From contig JAAYZQ010000574.1 in the NCBI GenBank assembly GCA_012514775.1, positions 1 to 9,260 of the forward strand: a DNA stretch of 9,260 nt, written 5' to 3'. The notes beneath the pieces were generated by a model. It was not told where the DNA came from. It ran no database searches and worked only from the letters and a program-made list of their open reading frames with translations. Shown piece by piece: positions 1 to 7,900 of the stretch (positions within the stretch are counted from its first letter, which is position 1; every line of letters starts with the position of its first letter). Both the position numbers and the translations under genes were made by a program. Source of the stretch: Anaerolineaceae bacterium (lineage in GTDB: Bacteria; Chloroflexota; Anaerolineae; JAAYZQ01).

Positions 1-809
1 CGGCGGTGCAGCTCGGCGAGCTGAACAGCGCCCGCGCCGTCCGCCTGGCGACGCGCCTGGAAGAGGCATGCTACCGCAACGCGCGGCACATCGTAGTCGT
101 CACCGAGGGCATTCGCACCCGGCTGCTGGAGCGCGGCTACCCGGCCGAGAAGATGACGCTCATCCCCAATGGGGCCAACACCGACCTCTACACCCCGCAG
201 CCGCCCAACCTGGAGCTGCGGCGATCGTGGGCCATTGGGGCCGAGCGCTTTGTGGTCCTCTACGCCGGGCTCCACGGCCTAGCCCACGGACTGGAGACGG
301 CACTCCTGGCGGCGGAGGAACTGCGAGACCACCCGGAAATCCTGTTCCTCTTTGTGGGCGACGGGCCACAGAAGGCGGCCCTGGTGGAGCAGGCAGGACG
401 GATGGGCCTGTCCAACGTGCTCTTTCACGACGCGCTGCCCGAGGCGGAGCTGCCCTCGGCCATCGCCATGGCCGACGTCGGGCTCGACACGCGTCGCCGC
501 CTGGGCATCTCCCAGGGCACACTCCCCGTCAAGATGTTCAGCTACATGGCCTGTGCCCGACCCGTGCTCCTGTCCACGGAGGGCGAGTCCACGGAGCTGC
601 TCCGCCGCGCCGGCGCCGGCGTGGCCGTCCCCCCGGAAGACCCATCCGCCCTGGCCCGCGCCATCCTCGAGCTCCAGGCCAATCCTGCCCTGCGCGCCGA
701 GATGGGTCAGAAGGGCCGCGCCTTTGCCCAGGCGCACTATTCTCGCCAGGGGTTTGCCTGCCAATTGGAGCAGCTCTTGCGGGGCCTGTTGGTTTCCGGC
801 GAGCCCTGA
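1..809 (+). CDS. GT4-family glycosyltransferase, WbuB-like (5' truncated by window edge)
   Basis: This is the C-terminal part of a GT-B fold glycosyltransferase that would add a sugar from a nucleotide donor to a lipid-linked glycan at the cytoplasmic membrane face. The frame is open to the left edge, and a GTG at position 6 is probably internal: only about 268 codons are present against roughly 400 in the family, so most of the acceptor domain is missing. Counting from codon 6, the visible landmarks are NGANTDLY (55-62), YAGLHGLAHGL (86-96, start of the donor domain), VGDGPQK (117-123), VKMFSYMACARP (175-186) and EGES (192-195), then the usual PPEDPSALA tail. The YAG-HGLAHGL and VGDG pattern resembles WbuB-type GT4 enzymes, which handle amino sugars. 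That would suit the 3-acetamido sugar genes immediately downstream, but donor and acceptor cannot be read from sequence. It ends in TGA, 20 bp before the next gene. Confidence 0.88.
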   Translation, partial: AVQLGELNSARAVRLATRLEEACYRNARHIVVVTEGIRTRLLERGYPAEKMTLIPNGANTDLYTPQPPNLELRRSWAIGAERFVVLYAGLHGLAHGLETALLAAEELRDHPEILFLFVGDGPQKAALVEQAGRMGLSNVLFHDALPEAELPSAIAMADVGLDTRRRLGISQGTLPVKMFSYMACARPVLLSTEGESTELLRRAGAGVAVPPEDPSALARAILELQANPALRAEMGQKGRAFAQAHYSRQGFACQLEQLLRGLLVSGEP

Positions 810-818
810 GAAGCATCC

Positions 819-825
819 AAGGAGG
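819..825 (+). promoter_or_regulatory. Ribosome binding site of the WbpB/WlbA-like gene
   Basis: AAGGAGG lies 4 nt before ATG 830. It decides the start: the same frame is open back to position 68, but that extension overlaps the glycosyltransferase gene and has no family character, whereas the Rossmann fold begins directly after ATG 830. Confidence 0.8.
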
Positions 826-829
826 ATCC

Positions 830-1855
830 ATGACCGTAAGATTTGGCCTGATCGGCTGCGGGCGCGTTGCTCCCCGTCACGCCCAGTCGCTGATCCAGTT
901 GCCCGAGACGCAGCTCGTCTCCGTGGCCGACATACGCGAGGACCGGGCCAGGCGGTTTTCAGCCGAGTACGGCGCCCAGGCGTACACGGACTATCACGAC
1001 ATGCTGGCCCGGCCGGACATCGACGCCGTTACCGTCTGCGTTCCCAGCGGCCTTCACGCCCAGGTGGCCATCGACGTTCTGCAGGCCGGCAAACACGTCC
1101 TGGTCGAAAAGCCCATTGCCCTGAACCTGGCCGACGCGGATCGGATGATCGCCACGGCCCGGGAGGCAGGCCTGAGGCTGGGCGTCGTCCTCCAGAACCG
1201 CTACAACTCGCCGGTGCAACAGGTGCGCACCCTCATTGACCAGGGGCGCCTCGGCAAGCTCTACCTGGGCAGCGTATGCGTGCGCTGGTATCGACCCCAG
1301 TCCTACTACGAGGACGGCTGGCATGGTACCCTCTCCATGGACGGCGGCGCCCTGATGAACCAGAGCATCCACCATCTGGATGCCCTGCAGTGGTTCATGG
1401 GTCCCGTCGCCTCGGTGTATGCCTACACGGCCACCCTTGCCCACACGATGGAAAGCGAGGACGTGGGCGTGGCAGTGGTGCGCTTTCGCAGCGGGGCGCT
1501 GGCCACCGTCGAGGGATCGACCCTCACCTGGCCCCAGAACCTGGAGGGCTCGGTCGCTCTCTTTGGCAAGCGCGGCTCTGTCAAGATCGGGGGGACGGCG
1601 CTGAGCCGCATCACCCTCTGGAAGGTAGACGGGGAGCTGGAGCGCGAGGCCGAGATCCTCACCGGTCAACGCGTCGACCCGCCCACGGTCTATGGCTACA
1701 GCCACCGGGAAGTGATCCACGATTTCGCCCGGGCGCTGCTGGACGGGCGTGAGCCCAGCACGCCGGGACCGGAGGCCCGCAAATCGCTGGCCCTGGTGCT
1801 GGCCATCTACGAATCGGCACGCACGGGGCGGGAGGTGCAACTGCCCCATGAATGA
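830..1855 (+). CDS. wbpB: Gfo/Idh/MocA oxidoreductase, WbpB/WlbA-like 3-dehydrogenase
   Basis: This is a 341-residue NAD-dependent sugar dehydrogenase. WbpB/WlbA oxidises C3 of UDP-N-acetylglucosaminuronate to a 3-keto sugar, which the aminotransferase then uses. The N-terminal Rossmann motif GCGRVA is at residues 9-14. The family's EKP motif (VEKPIALN) has its lysine at 94. The catalytic-region motif DGGALMNQSIHHLD has H181 and D184. The stretch RPQSYYEDGWHGTLSMDGG closely resembles the equivalent region remembered for WlbA/WbpB rather than that of inositol dehydrogenases or Gfo. Its 3' end overlaps the acyltransferase start by 8 nt (ATGAATGA), which suggests translational coupling. The exact substrate is inferred from the flanking acyltransferase and aminotransferase; a different UDP-hexuronate or 3-keto sugar cannot be excluded. 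The symbol is by similarity only. Confidence 0.85.
   Translation: MTVRFGLIGCGRVAPRHAQSLIQLPETQLVSVADIREDRARRFSAEYGAQAYTDYHDMLARPDIDAVTVCVPSGLHAQVAIDVLQAGKHVLVEKPIALNLADADRMIATAREAGLRLGVVLQNRYNSPVQQVRTLIDQGRLGKLYLGSVCVRWYRPQSYYEDGWHGTLSMDGGALMNQSIHHLDALQWFMGPVASVYAYTATLAHTMESEDVGVAVVRFRSGALATVEGSTLTWPQNLEGSVALFGKRGSVKIGGTALSRITLWKVDGELEREAEILTGQRVDPPTVYGYSHREVIHDFARALLDGREPSTPGPEARKSLALVLAIYESARTGREVQLPHE
1831..1837 (+). promoter_or_regulatory. Ribosome binding site of the acyltransferase gene
   Basis: GGAGGTG sits inside the end of the dehydrogenase gene, 10 nt before ATG 1848. It favours that start over an in-frame extension beginning at 1749, which would overlap the upstream gene by about 100 nt. 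Confidence 0.7.
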
Positions 1856-2570
1856 CAGGACGTTGCCTCAGCCCGTGGCCCCCGGCGCCGCAACGCCCTG
1901 GATTCTTTACCCCGGCGTTCACCTGGGCGAAGGAGCCACGGTCGGCGCCTTTTGCGAGATCGGCGTACCGCCACGCGGCCACGAAGCGGGTGACATGGAA
2001 ACGCACATCGGCCGCCAGGCCATCATCCGCTCTCACACGGTCATCTATGCCGGCAACGACATCGGCGACGGCTTTCAGACAGGCCACGGCGTCCTGATCC
2101 GGGAAGCCAACAGCATCGGCCACCGGGTCAGCATCGGCAGCCACACGGTGGTCGAGCACCACGTCCGCGTTGCCGACGGCGTGCGCATCCACAGCCAGGC
2201 CTTTATCCCCGAGTTCAGCATCCTCGAGGAGGACGCCTGGATCGGCCCCAACGTGGTATTCACCAACGCCATCCACCCTCGCTGTCCCCGTGTCAAGGAC
2301 TGCTTGCGAGGGCCGATCATCCACCGCGGCGCCAAGGTCGGCGCCAACGCCACCCTGCTGCCCGGCGTTGAGGTCGGCGAGATGGCCCTGGTCGCGGCAG
2401 GCGCCGTGGTCACGCGGGACGTGCCCGCCGGCGCCGTGGTCGCCGGCAACCCCGCTCGCGTCGTGAAACAGGTCGCCGAGCTTACCTGCCCCTACGGGCT
2501 CCTGGAGGGGCCCTACGGCGAGCAATACGCCGTCTTTCCCGGCAGCACCAGCAAGGAGAGCAGCCAATGA
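1848..2570 (+). CDS. wbpD: Left-handed beta-helix acyltransferase, WbpD-like N-acetyltransferase
   Basis: This 240-residue protein is built of hexapeptide repeats ([LIV]-G-x-x-x-x), for example VHLGEGATVGAF (24-35), IGHRVSIGSHTVV (90-102), IGPNVVFTN (132-140) and VGANATLLPGVEVGEMALVAAGAVV (164-188). The family-typical close DVP-GAVVAGNPARVV follows at 191-206. Such enzymes act as cytoplasmic trimers and move acetyl from acetyl-CoA to an amino sugar. With a WbpB-like gene before it and a WbpE-like gene after it, the natural role is N-acetylation of the C3 amine of the UDP-amino-uronate. It is about 50 residues longer than remembered WbpD: there is a polar insert (PPRGHEAGDMETH, 41-53) and a 35-residue tail after the helix with a CPYG motif (214-217). 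It could therefore belong to a different sugar acyltransferase branch with another acyl group or position. It overlaps the aminotransferase gene by ATGA. Confidence 0.8.
   Translation: MNDRTLPQPVAPGAATPWILYPGVHLGEGATVGAFCEIGVPPRGHEAGDMETHIGRQAIIRSHTVIYAGNDIGDGFQTGHGVLIREANSIGHRVSIGSHTVVEHHVRVADGVRIHSQAFIPEFSILEEDAWIGPNVVFTNAIHPRCPRVKDCLRGPIIHRGAKVGANATLLPGVEVGEMALVAAGAVVTRDVPAGAVVAGNPARVVKQVAELTCPYGLLEGPYGEQYAVFPGSTSKESSQ
2554..2558 (+). promoter_or_regulatory. Ribosome binding site of the aminotransferase gene
   Basis: AGGAG lies 8 nt before ATG 2567 and inside the end of the acyltransferase gene. The start codon shares bases with the upstream stop (ATGA), a classical coupling arrangement. 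Confidence 0.75.
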
Positions 2571-3667
2571 TTCCCCTCATGGACCTGAAAGCACAATATC
2601 GCTCCCTCAAGCCCGAGATCGATCTGGCCATTGCCCGTGTTTTGGAGCATACCCAATTCATCCAGGGGCCCGAGGTCCGGTCCTTCGAGGCTGCCTTTGC
2701 CACGGCCTGCGGCGCCCCCCACGCCATCGGCGTCGCGTCGGGAACGGCCGCCATCCACCTGACCCTCGTCGCCCTGGGCATTGGCCCCGGCGACGAGGTG
2801 ATCACCAGCGCCCACACCTTTATCGCCAGCGCCGAGCCCATCCTCCAGGTGGGCGCCAGGCCCGTCTTTGTCGACGTCGACCCGGGGACCGGCAACATCG
2901 ATCCCGCGCGCCTGGAAGGGGCCATCACGCCACGGACCCGGGCGCTGCTGCCCGTGCACCTCTACGGCCAGCCTGCCGACATGCCCACCATCCTGGAGGT
3001 CGCCACGCGCCACGGCCTGGTGATCCTCGAGGATGCGGCCCAGGCCCATGGCGCCCTGTGCGGCGGCCGCCACGTGGGCCTGTGGGGCCGGGCCGGCACC
3101 TTTAGCTTTTACCCGGGCAAGAACCTGGGCGCCTATGGCGACGCTGGCGCCATCATCACCGCCGACGAGGAGCTGGCCGCGCGGCTGCGAATGCTCCGCG
3201 ACCACGGGCGCAGCGAGAAGTATCTGCACAGCGAGCACGGCTTTGGCGAGCGCCTCGATGCCCTCCAGGCCGCCATCCTCGCCGTCAAATTGACCCGCCT
3301 GGAGGCGTGGAACGAGCGACGGCGCGAGATCGCAGCCCATTATCGGCAGGCCCTGGCCGATCTGCCCCTGGGGTTGCCTCCGGCACGGGACGGTACGCGC
3401 CACGTCTATCACCAGTTTCCGGTGTACACCAGGCAGCGCGACGCCCTCCAGGCGCATCTGAAGGCGGCCGGGGTGGGCACGGGCATCCACTATCCGATTC
3501 CACTCCATTTGCAGCCCGCCCTGGCGCACCTGGGCTACCGGCAGGGCGATCTGCCCGTCACCGAGGAACTGGCCAACACCGAGCTGTCGCTGCCCGTGTA
3601 CCCGGAGCTGACCGTGGAGCAGATCGAGACCATCGTCGGCGCGGTGCGCGCCTTCTTTGCAGCGTGA
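2567..3667 (+). CDS. wbpE: DegT/DnrJ/EryC1 PLP-dependent sugar aminotransferase, WbpE-like
   Basis: This 366-residue fold-type I aminotransferase has the full length of the family. It would transfer an amino group, normally from glutamate, to the 3-keto sugar nucleotide made by the upstream dehydrogenase. Visible marks are the N-terminal PLMDLKAQY signature (3-11), the cofactor phosphate-binding loop GVASGTAAIH (55-64), the PLP-ring aspartate in ILEDAAQAHGA (D156), and the Schiff-base lysine in FYPGKNLGAYGDAGA (K185). The substrate-binding DHGRSEKY and GFGERLDALQAA segments follow, and the C-terminus ends with LPVYPELTVEQIE. No key residue is missing. It closes the coupled set dehydrogenase, acyltransferase, aminotransferase, and is followed by the only sizeable intergenic gap. 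WbpE is the best analogue because of its neighbours; other DegT enzymes making 4-amino or 3-amino sugars look similar. Confidence 0.9.
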   Translation: MIPLMDLKAQYRSLKPEIDLAIARVLEHTQFIQGPEVRSFEAAFATACGAPHAIGVASGTAAIHLTLVALGIGPGDEVITSAHTFIASAEPILQVGARPVFVDVDPGTGNIDPARLEGAITPRTRALLPVHLYGQPADMPTILEVATRHGLVILEDAAQAHGALCGGRHVGLWGRAGTFSFYPGKNLGAYGDAGAIITADEELAARLRMLRDHGRSEKYLHSEHGFGERLDALQAAILAVKLTRLEAWNERRREIAAHYRQALADLPLGLPPARDGTRHVYHQFPVYTRQRDALQAHLKAAGVGTGIHYPIPLHLQPALAHLGYRQGDLPVTEELANTELSLPVYPELTVEQIETIVGAVRAFFAA

Positions 3668-3736
3668 GCCCTGGCGCTTCGGTTGTCGCGTCCCCTGGCT
3701 TGGGGCCGGCCCTTGCGCCCGCTGCAGAGCGTCAGA

Positions 3737-3765
3737 TCCCCCGCCCTGGCTTCACATCCGGGGGA
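3737..3765. promoter_or_regulatory. Inverted repeat around the -35 region (possible operator)
   Basis: Arms TCCCCCG (3737-3743) and CGGGGGA (3759-3765) are perfect reverse complements with a 15-nt loop that contains the -35 hexamer. No T-run follows, so it is unlikely to be an intrinsic terminator. A regulator site is an inference only; in GC-rich DNA 7-bp arms can occur by chance. Confidence 0.3.
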
Positions 3766-3778
3766 ATTGTGCTATAAT
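3751..3778 (+). promoter_or_regulatory. Sigma70-type promoter with extended -10
   Basis: TTCACA (3751-3756, one mismatch to TTGACA) is separated by 16 bp from a perfect TATAAT (3773-3778). TG at 3770-3771 gives an extended -10 (TGCTATAAT). It stands out in GC-rich surroundings and lies in the only real gap. Transcription would start near 3784-3786, giving a leader of about 78 nt before the SDR gene at 3863. It probably drives the SDR gene and the giant fusion gene. Confidence 0.72.
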
Positions 3779-3814
3779 AGGACCCGCGTGGGGGGACGCC
3801 TTCGAGAAAAGGCA

Positions 3815-3860
3815 CCGTCCGCAGGCAACGACAGGAGGACGGCACCGGAACACGGGCCGG
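3815..3860 (+). promoter_or_regulatory. Structured mRNA leader with distant Shine-Dalgarno
   Basis: AGGAGG (3833-3838) is 24 nt before ATG 3863, too far for normal use, and no start codon lies at the usual spacing. Two possible hairpins are visible. CCGTCC (3815-3820) can pair with GGACGG (3837-3842), covering the last two bases of AGGAGG. CCGG (3845-3848) can pair with CCGG (3857-3860). The second would leave only 8 unpaired nt between AGGAGG and ATG. Function is speculative. Confidence 0.25.
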
Positions 3861-3862
3861 GG

Positions 3863-4906
3863 ATGAGGAACTTGAAAATTCTGGTAACCGGTGGGGCGGG
3901 CTACATCGGCTCGAACCTGGTGGATACGCTCATGGCCGAGGGTCACCAGGTCCACGTCATAGATGACCTGTCCACGGGCAAGATCCAGAACATTGCCCAC
4001 CACCTTGGAAACGAGAGATTCCGTTTCGTTAACGACAGCATCCTGGATCGGGCGCTGATCGATCGCCTCGTCGATGGCGTCGACTGCGTCTATCATCTGG
4101 CCGCCCTGGTGGGCGTCAAGTACGTCGTGCAGAACCCGCTCAAGGGCATCTACACCAACGTCACCGGCACCGAGGTTGTGCTGCAAGCGGCCTATAAACG
4201 TTGGAAGAGGGTGCTCATCGCCTCCAGCTCCGAGGTGTACGGCAAGAGCGTCCAGGTGCCCCTGGAGGAAGACGGGGACCGCCTGTTTGGCGCGACGTCG
4301 GTGGCGCGCTGGTCCTATGCCATGTCCAAGGCCATCGACGAGCACTTTGCCTTTGCCTACGCCAACAAGGGACTGCCGGTCTCGGTTGTGCGCTATTTCA
4401 ACTCTTACGGGCCGCGGCTGGATCCCAAGGGCTATGGCAGCGTCATCGCCAAATTCATCAGCCAGGCGCGCCTGAACCAGCCCATCACCGTGTTTGACAA
4501 CGGGCAGCAGACGCGCTGCTTTACCTACGTCGACGACACGGTGCGCGGTACGTTGTTGGCTGCCAGCGTGCCCGAGGCAGTCGGCCACGTCTTTAACATT
4601 GGCTCCAACCGGGAGACAAGCGTGCTGGAGCTGGCACGGATCATCCGTGAGATGGTCGGTTCCGAGTCCGAGATCGTGCAGGTGCCCTACCGCAACGTGT
4701 TTGGCGAAAACTTTGAAGAGACCCGCCGGCGCGTGCCGGATATCCGCCGGGCACAGCAGGTGTTGGGCTTTCGGGCGGAAGTGCCCCTGGAAGAAGGCCT
4801 GCTCAAGACGGTGGACTGGTTCCGGCAGGCGTGGCCCATGGAGAGCCTGGCGGCAAGCAACGAACACGTGGCAGGCTTTTTCGACCTTGAGATGCCGCAT
4901 CTCTAG
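3863..4906 (+). CDS. Extended-SDR NAD-dependent sugar-nucleotide epimerase/dehydratase (UDP-glucuronate decarboxylase-like motifs)
   Basis: This 347-residue extended short-chain dehydrogenase acts on nucleotide sugars in the cytoplasm. The start at ATG 3863 is chosen because the Rossmann motif VTGGAGYIG (glycines 10, 13, 16) follows at once; the frame is open further upstream but reads through the promoter. Other marks are IDDLSTG (34-40), YHLAALVGV, the active-site SSEVYG (122-127, S123 and E124), the catalytic pair Y152 and K156 in [17 protein letters not shown], and [10 protein letters not shown] with R218. SSEVYG and an arginine in TRCF resemble the catalytic set of ArnA and UDP-xylose synthase decarboxylases. 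GalE-type epimerases usually lack the glutamate there. The substrate could be a UDP-hexuronate, but 4-epimerase or 4,6-dehydratase activity remains possible. It is the first gene after the promoter and ends 35 bp before the fusion gene. Confidence 0.85.
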   Translation: MRNLKILVTGGAGYIGSNLVDTLMAEGHQVHVIDDLSTGKIQNIAHHLGNERFRFVNDSILDRALIDRLVDGVDCVYHLAALVGVKYVVQNPLKGIYTNVTGTEVVLQAAYKRWKRVLIASSSEVYGKSVQVPLEEDGDRLFGATSVARWSYAMSKAIDEHFAFAYANKGLPVSVVRYFNSYGPRLDPKGYGSVIAKFISQARLNQPITVFDNGQQTRCFTYVDDTVRGTLLAASVPEAVGHVFNIGSNRETSVLELARIIREMVGSESEIVQVPYRNVFGENFEETRRRVPDIRRAQQVLGFRAEVPLEEGLLKTVDWFRQAWPMESLAASNEHVAGFFDLEMPHL

Positions 4907-4927
4907 GCATCGACCGGAGTAGCAGCC

Positions 4928-4934
4928 AAAGAGG
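4928..4934 (+). promoter_or_regulatory. Ribosome binding site of the giant fusion gene
   Basis: AAAGAGG ends 7 nt before ATG 4942, supporting that start. An ATG at 4938 is out of frame and reaches a stop after three codons; the next in-frame ATG, 4954, has poorer spacing. An upstream in-frame TGA at 4888-4890 limits the start to this region. Confidence 0.65.
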
Positions 4935-4941
4935 CATATGT

Positions 4942-7900
4942 ATGGAACGTAGTATGCGAACAAAGGTAAGCATTTTCTGCGATAAATTGATCGAGGCCGG
5001 CTGGCTGGCGGCCCTCGTCGTCGTGCCATTGTTCTTTAACATTCATTCCAACCGCGTGTTCGAGCCCGACAAGCTTTCGCTGCTCCGCTCCATCGCCCTG
5101 GTCATGGCCGCGGCATGGTTGGTCCGCCTGGTGGAGGATTGGCGGGCCGGTCCTGCGCGGGACGGGGCCGACAAAAGCGGCGGCTCGATCTGGCGCCGCC
5201 TGGTTGCGACGCCTCTGGTGCTGCCCACCCTGGCCCTCGTCGTCGTCTATCTCGTCAGCACCGCGCTCTCGGTGGCGCCGCGCGTCAGCCTTCTCGGCTC
5301 TTACCAGCGGCTGCAGGGCACCTACACCACACTGTCCTACATTGTCATCTTTTTCCTGGTTTTGCAGGGGTTGCGCACCAGGAAGCAGTTAGACCGGATC
5401 CTGATCACGGCCATCCTGGTCAGCTTTCCCATCGCCCTCTACGGCCTGATCCAGCACTTTGGCCTCGATCCGCTGCCATGGGGCGGCGACGTCCAGTCGC
5501 GGGCGGCGTCGAACATGGGCAACGCCATCTTTGTGGCTGCCTACATGATCATGATCGTCCCACTGACCATCGCTCGCCTCCTCGAGAACTGGAAGGAGGC
5601 CCTGGGCGGTTTGACCGTGCGCGACGGGCTTCTGGGCGTGGTCGCCTTTGTCCTCCTCGCCGCCGCCCTGCTCGTGGGCATGTTGCTGCCCGTGGGCCAG
5701 GGCCAGGAGTGGGTGCGCTGGCTGGCTCTTCTGGTAGGCATGGCTTTGCAGGTGCCCATCTATTTCCTGAGCCCGCCCCAACAGCGGCCGCGGGTCTTGA
5801 CCATCAGCCTGCCGCTGACCTTTGCCTTCCTGGTGGGCTTTTCCTGGATCCTGGAGATCTTTTTTCCGCCCCTCAGCGCCAGCTACTTCTGGCTCGGGCT
5901 CGTCGCCGCCATCCTCTTTCTGCTTGCCATGGCGGCCTTTGCCTATTACCTCCGCAAGCCCGTCGGACGCCTCATGCTCCTGGCTGCCTATTTTATCATC
6001 CTCGTCGCCCAGTTGGCGTGCATCTTTTACACGCAGAGCCGCGGCCCGCTCCTGGGCCTCCTCGCCGGGCTGTTTTTCTTCCTGGCTCTCCTGGGGCTCG
6101 TCAAGCGCCAGGTGTGGGTGCCCTGGCTCATGAGCGCCCTGGCGGTGGGCGTGGCCATCTTCTTGATCTTGTTCAACACAGTGGATTCGCCCCTCATGAA
6201 CCAACTGCGCCAGACGCGCTACGTCGGGCGCCTGGGTAGGGTGCTGGAGACGGAAAGCGGCACGGGCAGGGTGCGTGTCTTGATCTGGGAGGGGGTAACC
6301 GAGCTCGTCGACTGGCATCCTCCCCTGGTCCGGCCGGGGGAGGACGGCGGGCCTGACACTTTCAACGGCCTGCGTCCCATCCTCGGTTATGGGCCCGAGT
6401 CGATGTACGTGGCCTACAATCGTTTCTACCCGCCGGAGCTGGGCCATTTCGAGAAGCGGAACGCCTCGCCCGACCGCTCACACAACGAGACCTTTGACGC
6501 CCTGGTAACGACGGGAGGCGTGGGCACGCTGGTCTATCTGCTCCTCTTTGGCGGTGTATTTTATTATGGCTTCCGGTGGCTGGGGTTGATGCGCAAACGG
6601 TGGCAGCTCTGGGCCTTTATCGGGCTGTTGGTGGCCGGCGCGGTCCTGGGCATGGTGGGCACCTGGGCATGGCGTGGAGCGGCGTACGTGGGGGTTGGCA
6701 TTCCCATTGGCGCGATGTTTGGCATCGCCATTTTCATCCTGGTCAGCCTGGTGCTTGCCACGTTCCGGTCCCAGTGGCGCGTCCCCCCGGCCCGCTACCA
6801 GATCTGGATACTGGCCCTCCTGGCGGCCATCGTGGCCCACTTTGTCGAAATACAGTTTGGCATCGCCATCGCCGTCACCAGGACCTATTTCTGGGTCATG
6901 GCCGCCACAATGGTCGTCATCGGCACGCGCCTCGCGCTCCAGGACAAAGCTGGCGAGCCGGCCGGCGTTCCGGCGGGCACCCATGCCGCAGAGACGGGGG
7001 CGGCCCGGCGCCGCAAGCGTAACGAGCCCTCTCCCACCCCGGCGCCCCGCAGCGCCAGCCTCGAGGGACGCCGCTCTCTTCTGGTCCTCAGCGTCCTGAC
7101 CATGCTCATCCTGAGCACCATGTTCTTTAACTCCATCACCCCCCAGGAAGGCAACCCGGGTGCCCTGGCGACCGTCTGGCAGTCGCTGACGGCCAGCAAG
7201 GACGGATCCTCACCCGTGATTCTGGTCCTGATCCTGAGCACCTGGGCCATGCTCGGCCTGGTGGGCCTGGCGGAGCTGGACCTGGCAGGCGACAAACAGG
7301 AAAAGAGTGGCGCGGGCTGGCCGGCGGCGCTGGGCATCTTTGCCCTCATATCCATCGTCGGCGCCCTGATCTTTGCCGTGTTTCACGCCACCAACCTGAG
7401 GCCGGTGACGCTCTCGGCCCTGGTAACCACCAACCCGCTGGCCAACACCATCACCTTCTACTACCTGACCATGTTCCTCGCCATCATCGCCATGGCCGCC
7501 ATCCTGGCGTTTTTCTCGGCGCGCTTTCAGAGGGCGCCGGGCTGGCGCTGGACCGGCAGCGCCGCCGACGTCACCCTGGCCGCTGCCGTCTTGATCTTGC
7601 CCGTGCTCCTGGCCTTCTTTATCGCCGCTTCCAACCTGTCTATCGTCCGCGCCGATATTGTCTACAAGCAGGGCTTGAGTTCCGAGAGGGCGGGGCAGTG
7701 GGATGCAGCCATCTACCTCTACCAGGAGGCGACCCGGCTGGCTCCCAACGAGGACTTTTACTACCTCTTCCTGGGACGCGCGGCCATGGAAAAGGGCAAG
7801 GAAAGCTCGGGGGAGGAGCGCGAGATATGGCTGCGGGAGAGCGAACGCTCCCTGCAAAAAGCCCGCGCGATCGCGCCCCTCAACACAGATCACTCTCGCA

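Noticed and set aside
68..829. N-terminal extension of the dehydrogenase frame
   Set aside because: It overlaps the glycosyltransferase in a different frame and reads as Arg/Pro/Gly-rich noise. ATG 830 has a strong ribosome binding site and is directly followed by the Rossmann motif.
2513..3529. Minus-strand ORF of 338 aa opposite the aminotransferase
   Set aside because: It has low complexity with many Gly, Gln and Asp residues and no motifs. Shadow of a well-supported gene.
3668..3766. Intrinsic terminator after the aminotransferase gene
   Set aside because: Short GC stems such as CCCC-TGGCTT-GGGG and the CCCCCG/CGGGGG repeat are present, but none is followed by a T-run.
3657..3866. Small ORF (69 aa) across the intergenic gap
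   Set aside because: It starts inside the end of the aminotransferase gene, crosses the promoter and has no ribosome binding site or recognisable motif.
3752..5029. Minus-strand ORF of 425 aa opposite the SDR gene
   Set aside because: It covers the promoter and the whole SDR gene and has no family character. Antisense shadow.
5115..6239. Plus-strand ORF of 374 aa in another frame within the fusion gene
   Set aside because: It is Pro/Arg/Gly/His-rich and has no start signal. The true frame gives continuous membrane segments across the same stretch, so there is no frameshift.
5389..6447. Long minus-strand ORF (352 aa) opposite the ligase domain
   Set aside because: It is glutamine-, histidine- and glycine-rich with no recognisable motif, and the plus strand carries clear ligase motifs. 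It is a GC-driven shadow.
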